A stretch of DNA of 64,000 nucleotides from Microcaldota archaeon. GTDB lineage: Archaea; Micrarchaeota; Micrarchaeia; Norongarragalinales; Norongarragalinaceae. Every line of letters begins with the position of its first letter. The stretch's first letter is position 1. This document shows positions 7,745 through 14,039 of the stretch, one piece after another. The notes under the pieces are model-generated. The model searched no databases. It worked only from the letters and a program-made list of their open reading frames with translations, and had not been told where the DNA came from. A program made the position numbers and the translations under genes. Where the stretch lies: assembly GCA_016207165.1 (NCBI GenBank), contig JACQQD010000001.1, forward strand, positions 116,643 through 180,642. The letters are read 5' to 3'.

Positions 7745-8736
7745 GCATCATTAACAATCCCAAAACCGATCCGAACAAGATTCTGCCCATGAAGTACTTG
7801 TGGGCGCGCGAGCACTACAAAAGCGGTGTGGCGAACAACTGGGTGCCGGAGGAAGTCTCCATGCAGAAAGACGTGGAGCAGTGGAAGGATCCAAGCGTCT
7901 TGTCGGAAACGGAGCGCCGCATGATTTTGTGGAACCTCGGCTTTTTCTCGACGGCGGAGTCCCTCACGGCCAACAACATCGTTTTGGCGGTGTACAACCA
8001 CGTGACGAACCCCGAATGCCGCCAGTACTTGTTGAGGCAGGCGTACGAGGAGGCCGTGCACACCGACACGTTCATTTACTGCTGTGATACGCTGGGCTTG
8101 GATCCCGAGGAAATCTACAACATGTACAAGACCATTCCGTCCATCAAGAAGAAAGACGACTTCGTCGTTGACCTGACCAAATCGATTTTCGACCCGCACT
8201 TTACCACGGAAGGCACGCAGAACATTCAGGCTTTTTTGCGGGACTTGGTGGGTTTCTACGTCATCATGGAGGGCATCTTCTTTTACGCGGGCTTCGCCAT
8301 GATGTTGGCGCTCAAGCGGCAGAACAAGATGGTGGGCGTGGGCGAGCAGTTCGAGTACATCATGCGGGACGAGAGCCTGCACTTGGCGTTTGGCTGTGAC
8401 TTGATCAACCAGATCAAGGCGGAATTTCCCCAGGCGTGGACGCAGGAGTTCCAGGACGAAATCGTTGACTTGGTCAAAAAATCCGTGGTCTTGGAGCAGA
8501 CGTACGCCGACGACGCGTGTCCGCAAGGGCTTTTGGGCATCAATTCCAAGGAATTCAAGAAATACGTTGAGTACATTGCGGACCGGCGGCTGTTGAGACT
8601 GGACTTGCCGAAGGTCTACAACCGGGAAAACCCGTTTCCCTGGATGAGCACGGCGACCGACTTGAACAAGGAAAAGAATTTCTTCGAGACGCGGGTCACG
8701 GAGTACCAGACCGCCGGATCGCTTGAATGGGATTGA
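7741..8736 (+). CDS. nrdB: Ribonucleotide reductase small subunit, class Ic-like (Mn/Fe type)
   Basis: 331 aa ferritin-like R2 protein. Metal ligands: Glu73, Glu104, His107, Glu177, Glu211 and His214 (motifs TAESLTANN, EEAVHTDTF, VIMEGIFF, MRDESLH). The radical tyrosine position, four residues after the first His, is Phe111, and the first ligand is Glu rather than Asp. All positions are offset by exactly 16 from the Chlamydia trachomatis class Ic enzyme as I recall it (E89, E120, H123, F127, E193, E227, H230). A Mn(IV)/Fe(III) cofactor instead of a tyrosyl radical is therefore expected. AAGGTGA precedes the ATG at a good distance. The C-terminus ends GSLEWD, plausible as the peptide that docks on NrdA. 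Confidence 0.95.
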   Translation: MSIINNPKTDPNKILPMKYLWAREHYKSGVANNWVPEEVSMQKDVEQWKDPSVLSETERRMILWNLGFFSTAESLTANNIVLAVYNHVTNPECRQYLLRQAYEEAVHTDTFIYCCDTLGLDPEEIYNMYKTIPSIKKKDDFVVDLTKSIFDPHFTTEGTQNIQAFLRDLVGFYVIMEGIFFYAGFAMMLALKRQNKMVGVGEQFEYIMRDESLHLAFGCDLINQIKAEFPQAWTQEFQDEIVDLVKKSVVLEQTYADDACPQGLLGINSKEFKKYVEYIADRRLLRLDLPKVYNRENPFPWMSTATDLNKEKNFFETRVTEYQTAGSLEWD

Positions 8737-8790
8737 CTTTTAGTTTTTTTCTTTTTTCCCAGGCGAAAAGCACTCTAGCTTTTTTTCTTC
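8737..8790. terminator. T-rich convergent terminator region
   Basis: nrdB (+) ends here and the 183-aa membrane gene (-) ends at 8775. The plus strand shows several T tracts (TTTTAGTTTTTTTCTTTTTTCCC and a second run from 8779), as in archaeal intrinsic termination. For the minus-strand gene the poly-A side is the same run, which encodes its lysine-rich C-terminus. Confidence 0.5.
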
Positions 8791-9326
8791 TTTTTCGCAA
8801 GCGCCGGCTGCCTTTCGGTTTTGTGCGTTTTGTCGTGGGAGTCTTCGTGGAAGACGCGTCGGCCGGAGAGCTTGAGGTTGGCCCAATTCAACACCACGAA
8901 CGTGACGAAGTACGACGCCATGGCGTGCACGCTGGTCCAGCCGTTGGCGTACGTCAACAACTTGTAATCCAAGAGCAGGCCTTCAATGCCGACGCCGACC
9001 ATGGCCAGCAACAGCGACGTGGACACGACGTACAAGGCGTCGGCGCGGGGCTGCATGATGAGGTGGTAGGCCATGCCGGCCAGAATCGCGATGAAGACGA
9101 CTTGGATGGGAACCGCCCACAGGAACAGGGGGCTTCCAAAGGAAGTCCAGAGCCCGGCTTGTGCGCCGAAGTTTTCGAACACGAAGTCAGCCAGCGCCAG
9201 AAACAATCCGAGGAGAATCGCTTTTTTCAGGGTTTCCGCATTGGGGCGGAGGTAGGCGATGATTGTGGCGAGGAGGCCGACTCCCAACGCAAAAAGGTAC
9301 GTCCACAACGTGATTTCGACGAGCAT
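8775..9326 (-). CDS. Six-helix membrane protein of unknown function
   Basis: 183 aa. Five to six hydrophobic segments (about residues 5-25, 36-52, 65-90, 97-120, 135-152) are followed by a short basic tail ending in KKKKKS. Short acidic and aromatic pieces such as DFVFENFG and WTSVHAM lie at helix ends. The pattern is loosely like small heme- or lipid-related membrane families, but I do not recognise a specific one. The gene is convergent with nrdB. Its start lies about 35 bp from the end of the lipoprotein gene upstream, so the two may be co-transcribed. Confidence 0.65.
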   Translation of the reverse strand: MLVEITLWTYLFALGVGLLATIIAYLRPNAETLKKAILLGLFLALADFVFENFGAQAGLWTSFGSPLFLWAVPIQVVFIAILAGMAYHLIMQPRADALYVVSTSLLLAMVGVGIEGLLLDYKLLTYANGWTSVHAMASYFVTFVVLNWANLKLSGRRVFHEDSHDKTHKTERQPALAKKKKKS

Positions 9327-9360
9327 GGAAGGCTTACGCGGACTTGGTTTTTAAACCATT

Positions 9361-9888
9361 TCAATTGACGTTGATGGTCAGCGTTCCTTTCAGCACGCCG
9401 GAGGTCGGCCAGTAATTCGAGATTTTGACTTGGCCTTGCGGCGTGAATTCCACTGTCTTGGTCTCGCCCACGGCAAAGCGGACGGTTTCAAATGCGTCGC
9501 TTTTGACGTCGCCTCCGGCAAAGTAGACGTTGGTGTCCCGCATCTTGATGGTCAGCTTCAGTGGCACGCCTTTCTTGACGGTGATTTCTCCGGGGTACCA
9601 CGCGTTGTCGTCGACTTCCACGTACACTCCGGGTTCCGGCGTGGGCGTCTGAGTCGGCGTCAACGTGGCGGTGGCGTTTGGTTCACTTGCCACTTCCGTT
9701 GGTTCGGATGCCGCTTCTGGGCTCGGCGTTTCTGTGGGCGTGGCCGTCACCGTGGGGGTTTGGGTGGGCGTGACGTCTTCGTGAAGCACGTCTTGGATCG
9801 GCGTGGGGGTGGCTTGCGCGCCTCCGGGTGGTTGCACGCAACCGAACAGGAACACGGAGGCCAAAAGCAATGCGGCGAGCAACTTCAT
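9361..9888 (-). CDS. Lipoprotein with C-terminal cupredoxin-like domain
   Basis: 175 aa. The N-terminal signal ends in a lipobox (VFLFGC) predicting a lipid-anchored cysteine. Residues 22-85 are a Pro/Thr/Glu-rich low-complexity linker typical of archaeal surface lipoproteins. The C-terminal 90 residues (WYPGEITVKKGVPLKLTIK...) follow the EfeO/plastocyanin-like cupredoxin pattern of beta strands. The His, Cys and Met copper ligands of that fold are absent here, so copper binding is not expected. It may be a structural or ligand-binding domain. Confidence 0.7.
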   Translation of the reverse strand: MKLLAALLLASVFLFGCVQPPGGAQATPTPIQDVLHEDVTPTQTPTVTATPTETPSPEAASEPTEVASEPNATATLTPTQTPTPEPGVYVEVDDNAWYPGEITVKKGVPLKLTIKMRDTNVYFAGGDVKSDAFETVRFAVGETKTVEFTPQGQVKISNYWPTSGVLKGTLTINVN

Positions 9889-9975
9889 GAATCAATTCAC
9901 TTGTTGGCCCTATGGGGTTTCGTGGTTTAAGTGGGTTTTGTTTTCAGGATCGCGTGGTTGATTCGCCTCGGCACG

Positions 9976-10671
9976 TCACGTTTTCTTGATGATGTTGCCC
10001 CGTCCCTTCTTGATTTTCCGGATGAGGTTTCGGTCCTCCAATTCCGTCAGTTCCATGGAGACTTTTGCCTCGCTCCAGTCGTTCAAGGCTTTGCGCAGTT
10101 CCTTTTGCGCGCAGCGTCCGTTAAAGGAGTCGATGACTCGCAAGACCTTGTTTTGGTCGGTTGTCAGGGGCGTGTCAATGGGTTTAGCGGGCGTCAAGCC
10201 GGGCTGAATTTTGGTTTCCTGGGGCGCACGGGTTTTGTTCCGGTACATCAGGTACGCCGCGGCGGCCAAGGCCAAAAGCGTCGCCAAGGCGTAGGCCCAC
10301 CAAGCCGACGATTCGGTTTGCGTGGATGGATTGGTCGGAACGTCGGATGCGTTAAGGACCTCTTCCAACAGTTCCGTGTCGTCGTCCACGTCGCCCAACA
10401 ATATCAAGTCGATGCGGTAGCTTCCCTCCTGGGCTACGGTCACCATTTTTTCCGCCGAGGCGTTGGCTTGCCGGGCGGACAGAAGGTACGTGCCCGGCCC
10501 GACTTGGAATTCATAGGAGCCGTTGACGGCCACGATTTCCTGCAAAGGCGTCGTGTTCAAAGTCACCAACGCCTGAGTGCTTGGGTTGAGTGACTCGTCG
10601 TAGAGGTTTCCGTACAAGACGGATGCCGAAGCCAATCCGCAGAACGCCAACCAGAAAAACCATTGCTTCAT
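9976..10671 (-). CDS. Membrane-anchored winged-helix regulator
   Basis: 231 aa. Order of parts: a signal peptide (MKQWFFWLAFCGLASA), an extracytoplasmic beta-sandwich of the carboxypeptidase-regulatory type (about 20-95, with YEFQVGPGTYLLSARQ), a flexible acidic linker, one TM helix (about 118-140, AWWAYALATLLALAAAAYL), and a cytoplasmic C-terminal winged helix (LTTDQNKVLRVIDSFNG to NLIRKIKKGRGNIIKKT). This one-TM architecture is common in archaea and couples an outside sensor to DNA binding. It is divergent from the gene at 10883 across 211 bp, so that secreted coiled-coil protein is a plausible target. The start at 10671 is chosen because the signal peptide begins there; longer in-frame extensions are low complexity. 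Confidence 0.8.
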   Translation of the reverse strand: MKQWFFWLAFCGLASASVLYGNLYDESLNPSTQALVTLNTTPLQEIVAVNGSYEFQVGPGTYLLSARQANASAEKMVTVAQEGSYRIDLILLGDVDDDTELLEEVLNASDVPTNPSTQTESSAWWAYALATLLALAAAAYLMYRNKTRAPQETKIQPGLTPAKPIDTPLTTDQNKVLRVIDSFNGRCAQKELRKALNDWSEAKVSMELTELEDRNLIRKIKKGRGNIIKKT

Positions 10672-10882
10672 GCAGAACTTCTTTGGCGCGTGCCGCACTT
10701 TTAATCCGTCCGTTTTTGCCAAAACGCAGGCTTCCTGAAGCTTTGCTTGCTTTTTTGAGACTGGGTAAAGCTTTGCGGACTGGTTTTTTCGAAAGAATGT
10801 TTTTATACGCCGAATTCCGCAGGTGTCCGGTTTTAATGAAATGCGGCGTTGGGTGCCGCGTGAACTTCGAGGTGTTGAAGGT
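10672..10882. promoter_or_regulatory. Divergent promoter region
   Basis: The region lies between the membrane-anchored regulator (-) and the secreted coiled-coil protein (+). On the plus strand GTTTTTATAC at about 10799-10808 is a good TATA box, placing transcription start near 10830 and leaving a leader of about 50 nt. AGCTTTGCTTGC and AGCTTTGCGGAC (about 10739 and 10769) form a short imperfect direct repeat upstream of it and may bind a regulator. No gene is seen. Confidence 0.5.
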
Positions 10883-12109
10883 ATGAAATGGTTGAACGTG
10901 GGTTTGATGGCGTTGTTGTTGATTGGAATGGTGGGCTTGGTGGCTGCCGAGGACACCGGTGCGTCGGCTGGCGGTTCGGCGGATGCTTCCGTGAACGTCA
11001 AGCCATCCGCCCGGCCGTTGGGCGCCAAGGTGGCGGATCGCGTCAATGACGTCGCAGCCAATGCCCGAGATCGGGTTCAAAACGTCCGGGATAACGTCCA
11101 GGACCGCGTTAAGGATGTCCGTGAGAACGTGAGGGAGCGTCTGAACGAAGCGGATGACCGAAAAGTTCTTGACCGCCAGCAGGCGTTTCGTGATAAGGTG
11201 GTTGACCGACAAAACCGGATTCAAGACGGCCTCCAGGAAAAGTTTGGTGACCGTTTGGAGCAAGTCCGGGAACAGCGCGCCGAGCGCTTGGACGCGGTGA
11301 AAGAGAGAATTGCGGACGCGGAAGGCCGGTTGAAGGAGTTTCGAGCCAAATTGAACTTGACGGATGAAGAAAAAAACGAGTTTAAGGCCAAGGTCGTCGA
11401 ACACTTGCAGGCGGGCTTTGACCAACGCATCGCGTTGGCGGAAAAACTGGAAGCGGAGGGGGCGGACGCCCAGTTGGTGGCGGACTTTATCTTGTTTGCC
11501 CAAGGCCAAAAGGAAGCGTTTGCCGCGGCGGAGACCAACGATGAACGCCGTGACTTGGTCGTGGAATTCAACCAGAAATGGCGTGAGTTCAAGCAGGCCG
11601 TTGCCAAAGGCATGGCGTCGCACCGGATCGAGTTGGCGGTTGCCAAGGCGCGGGAATTGCTGGAGCGCATGTCGGGCGTGATTGACCGGTTGGAAGCGGC
11701 AGGCTTTGACGTCTCCAAATTGGATGCGTTGGAGGACCGCATTGACGAGAAACTGGAATCCGTGCTTCAGCAGGAGACCCTGCGCGAGGCGGTGCACGAG
11801 TTGAAGCAAGCGCACAAGGGCCTGATGCATTTAAAGCGCGCCATTCAGGCCGTCATCAACCACGAATTGGTCGACGAATTCCGGGAAGACCCGGCGCCGT
11901 CGGCGGTGGGCGCTGACGTGGCCGTCGAGTTGACTACGTCGGCTGCGGTGGACGCTGAAGCCGGGGAATCCACGGATTCCGATGACGCGGCACAAGAACC
12001 TTCCGCCACGCCGTCGGCCTCCGAAATTCCGACCGCATCGGCGGACGCGTCCGCTTCTCCGCAAGCCTCCGCCAGTGCCGAGGCTTCGGTGGCCGCTTCC
12101 GCTTCCTGA
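10883..12109 (+). CDS. Secreted coiled-coil protein
   Basis: 408 aa. A signal peptide (MKWLNVGLMALLLIGMVGLVAAED) is followed by a long heptad-like region (about 45-330) very rich in Arg, Asp, Glu and Val, with repeating units such as RVQNVRDNVQDRVKDVRENV. This predicts an extended coiled coil. The last 80 residues are Ala/Ser/Pro-rich low complexity. There is no lipobox and no C-terminal TM helix, so it is probably exported or cell-surface associated. Comparable Asp/Arg-rich repeats are frequent in DPANN surface proteins, but no specific family is recognised. The start follows AGGTGTTGAAGGT and matches the signal peptide. Confidence 0.75.
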   Translation: MKWLNVGLMALLLIGMVGLVAAEDTGASAGGSADASVNVKPSARPLGAKVADRVNDVAANARDRVQNVRDNVQDRVKDVRENVRERLNEADDRKVLDRQQAFRDKVVDRQNRIQDGLQEKFGDRLEQVREQRAERLDAVKERIADAEGRLKEFRAKLNLTDEEKNEFKAKVVEHLQAGFDQRIALAEKLEAEGADAQLVADFILFAQGQKEAFAAAETNDERRDLVVEFNQKWREFKQAVAKGMASHRIELAVAKARELLERMSGVIDRLEAAGFDVSKLDALEDRIDEKLESVLQQETLREAVHELKQAHKGLMHLKRAIQAVINHELVDEFREDPAPSAVGADVAVELTTSAAVDAEAGESTDSDDAAQEPSATPSASEIPTASADASASPQASASAEASVAASAS

Positions 12110-12132
12110 CTTTTTTCTTTTTCCCTTTTTTT
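12110..12132 (+). terminator. T-tract terminator
   Basis: CTTTTTTCTTTTTCCCTTTTTTT directly follows the secreted coiled-coil gene and fits archaeal U-tract termination. An ATAAAA element around 12144 may then serve as the TATA box of the small lipoprotein gene. Confidence 0.5.
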
Positions 12133-12197
12133 ATCCAAAGGCATAAAAGGCGTGCGTGCCTGTGCTGTCAAAACGTAATTGTTGAGGTGTTTCCGTC

Positions 12198-12437
12198 TTG
12201 AGGTTTGCATTGTTGGGTTTGCTGTTGGTGGCTTCGTTGGTTTTGTTCGGTTGCACGCAGCCAACGTCGCCTTCCGCTACGCCGGGTCCCTCTGCTTCCG
12301 CATCGGTTGTGCCAAGCGTGGATGCGTCGGTGGCGTCTGAAGTCAGCGCCGTGGATACGAGTTTGGGCGACTTGGAGTCGTTGGACGAGTTGACGGCCGG
12401 CGACTTGGACACGTCCGACTTTGACCGGCTGGGCTAG
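12198..12437 (+). CDS. Small lipoprotein
   Basis: 79 aa, reading from a TTG start with GAGGTG 8 nt upstream. The signal sequence ends in a lipobox (LVLFGC) and a Ser/Ala/Pro-rich spacer follows. The mature part is short and acidic (LGDLESLDELTAGDLDTSD). It is probably anchored on the outer face of the membrane. It lies just downstream of the secreted coiled-coil gene and ends 2 bp before the convergent uvrC stop. No function is recognised. Confidence 0.6.
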   Translation: MRFALLGLLLVASLVLFGCTQPTSPSATPGPSASASVVPSVDASVASEVSAVDTSLGDLESLDELTAGDLDTSDFDRLG

Positions 12438-12438
12438 A

Positions 12439-13917
12439 TTATTTTTCTATTTTTTCCCTTTTTTTGCGGTGGAAGGTCACCGCGAAGCGGTGGACTTCGT
12501 CCCTCATTTTCTGGAGGAGTTTGAGGCCGGCGTGGTTTTTCGGCAATTGGATGGGTTGGCTTCGGCCTTGCACGTGGATTTCCTCGAATTCTTTGGCCAA
12601 CGCGATGGTGGAGATGCGCACCGCGGCGTCATCCATGGCTTTAAGCGAAGCGGATAATTGGCCTTTGCCGCCGTCGATGAGGACGAGGTCGGGAAGTTTC
12701 TTGTTTTCGCGGCGGAGCCGGTCGTAGCGTCGGAAAACCATTTCGCGCATGGCGGCGAAGTCGTCGGGCATCGGGTTTTGGGTGTTTGCCGCTTGGATGT
12801 TGAAGTGGCGGTAGTTTTTTTTGTCGGGTTGGCCGTCTTGGAAACAAACCATGGCGCCCACGGTTTGATTGCCTTGGAGGGTGGATACATCAAATGCTTC
12901 GATGACGTGTGGGGTTTTGCGGAGGTTCAAGGTTTTTTGCAGGTCGAGGATTTCCACGGGAATGGTTTGGTGGAGCATGCGGGCCGCGTTTTCTTCGGCG
13001 AGTTCAAGCAGGTTGGCGGCGACGCCAGTCTTGGGTGTTTTCAGGCGCGTGTCCGGGAAAAGGGCTTGGGGTAAGGGCTGGCGGGTAATGATTTCTTTTG
13101 GAGGACGGCGCGTGGCGTAGTACTGGATGAGGAATTCCTCCACCGGGTTTTCGTTGAGGGACTCGTACGCGTATTTTTGTTGTTCGGATAGAACGCCAAA
13201 TCGGACGCGGAAGACTTGGAAGGCCACGCGTTCTCCGTCTTGGCCAAATCCCAGCACGTCTTGGTGGGCGGAGGTTTTTTGTTCGACGCTTTGTTTTTCT
13301 TCCAGCGCATCCAAGGCGGCCAACCGGTTTTTGTAAAGCAACGCTTTCTCGTATTCCTGGTTGTTGGAGGCGGTTTTCATGCGTTCTTGGAGTTGGTCCT
13401 TCAGGTCGGTTTTTCCTTCCAACACCGTTTCAAAGAGCGCGTAGGCTTCGTCTTGTTCGGCTTTTTCCAGGGGTTTCCCGGTTTTCTGGAAATACAGGGC
13501 GCGCAGGTACTTGATCAATTCGAATCGGTGGCTGCCTTTTCCAAACGGGCCATAGACTTTGCCTTTCGGGAATTTTTGTCCGGGCACTCGGCGCACGGTT
13601 TTGAGGCGAAGCGGATTCTTCTGTAAAACCAGGTACGCGTAGCGGATGCCGTCCTTGAGCATGACGTTGTATTGCGGCTGAAGGGCTTGGATGAGGCGTT
13701 GTTCCAAGAGCAGCGCCTCCGTTTCGGTGTGCGTGACGGTGACGTCCACGGACGTGGCTTCCAGAACCAGGCGTTGGGCTTTTTCGGGCGCGTCGGATGA
13801 AAAGTATGAGGCGACGCGGTGGGAGATGTTTTTGGCTTTGCCGACGTACAATACCTCGTCGCCGTGCTTGAATTGGTAGACGCCGGGGCGGTTGGGTAGG
13901 GCTTCGGGCTTGTTCAT
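12439..13917 (-). CDS. uvrC: UvrC, excinuclease ABC subunit C
   Basis: 492 aa. Makes both incisions in UvrABC nucleotide excision repair. The N-terminal GIY-YIG nuclease starts LPNRPGVYQFKHGDEVLYVGK. A UVR motif lies near residues 185-225 (QERMKTASNNQEYEKALLYK). The C-terminal RNase H-like nuclease has IEAFDVSTLQGNQTVGAMV and LPDLVLIDGGKGQLSASLKA. It is about 100 residues shorter than typical UvrC because it stops soon after the second nuclease, without the tandem helix-hairpin-helix domain. ATG 13917 forms an ATGA overlap with the 41-aa gene upstream. An earlier in-frame start at 13956 would lie inside that gene. Confidence 0.93.
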   Translation of the reverse strand: MNKPEALPNRPGVYQFKHGDEVLYVGKAKNISHRVASYFSSDAPEKAQRLVLEATSVDVTVTHTETEALLLEQRLIQALQPQYNVMLKDGIRYAYLVLQKNPLRLKTVRRVPGQKFPKGKVYGPFGKGSHRFELIKYLRALYFQKTGKPLEKAEQDEAYALFETVLEGKTDLKDQLQERMKTASNNQEYEKALLYKNRLAALDALEEKQSVEQKTSAHQDVLGFGQDGERVAFQVFRVRFGVLSEQQKYAYESLNENPVEEFLIQYYATRRPPKEIITRQPLPQALFPDTRLKTPKTGVAANLLELAEENAARMLHQTIPVEILDLQKTLNLRKTPHVIEAFDVSTLQGNQTVGAMVCFQDGQPDKKNYRHFNIQAANTQNPMPDDFAAMREMVFRRYDRLRRENKKLPDLVLIDGGKGQLSASLKAMDDAAVRISTIALAKEFEEIHVQGRSQPIQLPKNHAGLKLLQKMRDEVHRFAVTFHRKKREKIEK

Positions 13918-14039
13918 TTGGTTTTCTTTTTGTTTTTTTTGAAGACGTTTTCCCATTCTTCATCTTCGGGGTTGTCCCAAAGCTCCGTCATTTTAGGTTT
14001 TTGGGCCTGTTTGAGGAACTCCTTTTCTTCGTTGTTCAT
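13914..14039 (-). CDS. 41-aa protein between uvrA and uvrC
   Basis: A short acidic-then-basic protein (MNNEEKEFLKQAQKPKMTEL, then WDNPEDEEWE and a Lys-rich tail). Its ATG overlaps the uvrA stop and its TGA overlaps the uvrC ATG, both as ATGA junctions, so it is almost certainly translated in the uvr operon. The LWDNPEDEEWE motif resembles the C-terminus of short antitoxin-like proteins. No toxin partner is adjacent, so it may be a repair accessory factor or only a coupling ORF. Confidence 0.6.
   Translation of the reverse strand: MNNEEKEFLKQAQKPKMTELWDNPEDEEWENVFKKNKKKTK

Larger units (their letters stand above)
7636..7762 (+). repeat. Direct repeat duplicating the nrdB ribosome-binding/start region
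   Basis: The 35 bp at 7636-7670 recur at 7728-7762 with two mismatches. Each copy holds AAGGTGAATTG, an ATG and the first eight codons of nrdB (MSIINNP). The second copy is the real nrdB start. The first opens a 31-codon reading frame. The 57 bp between the copies are G+C-rich and contain a perfect hairpin. This looks like a local duplication, or an insertion that duplicated its target. Confidence 0.9.
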
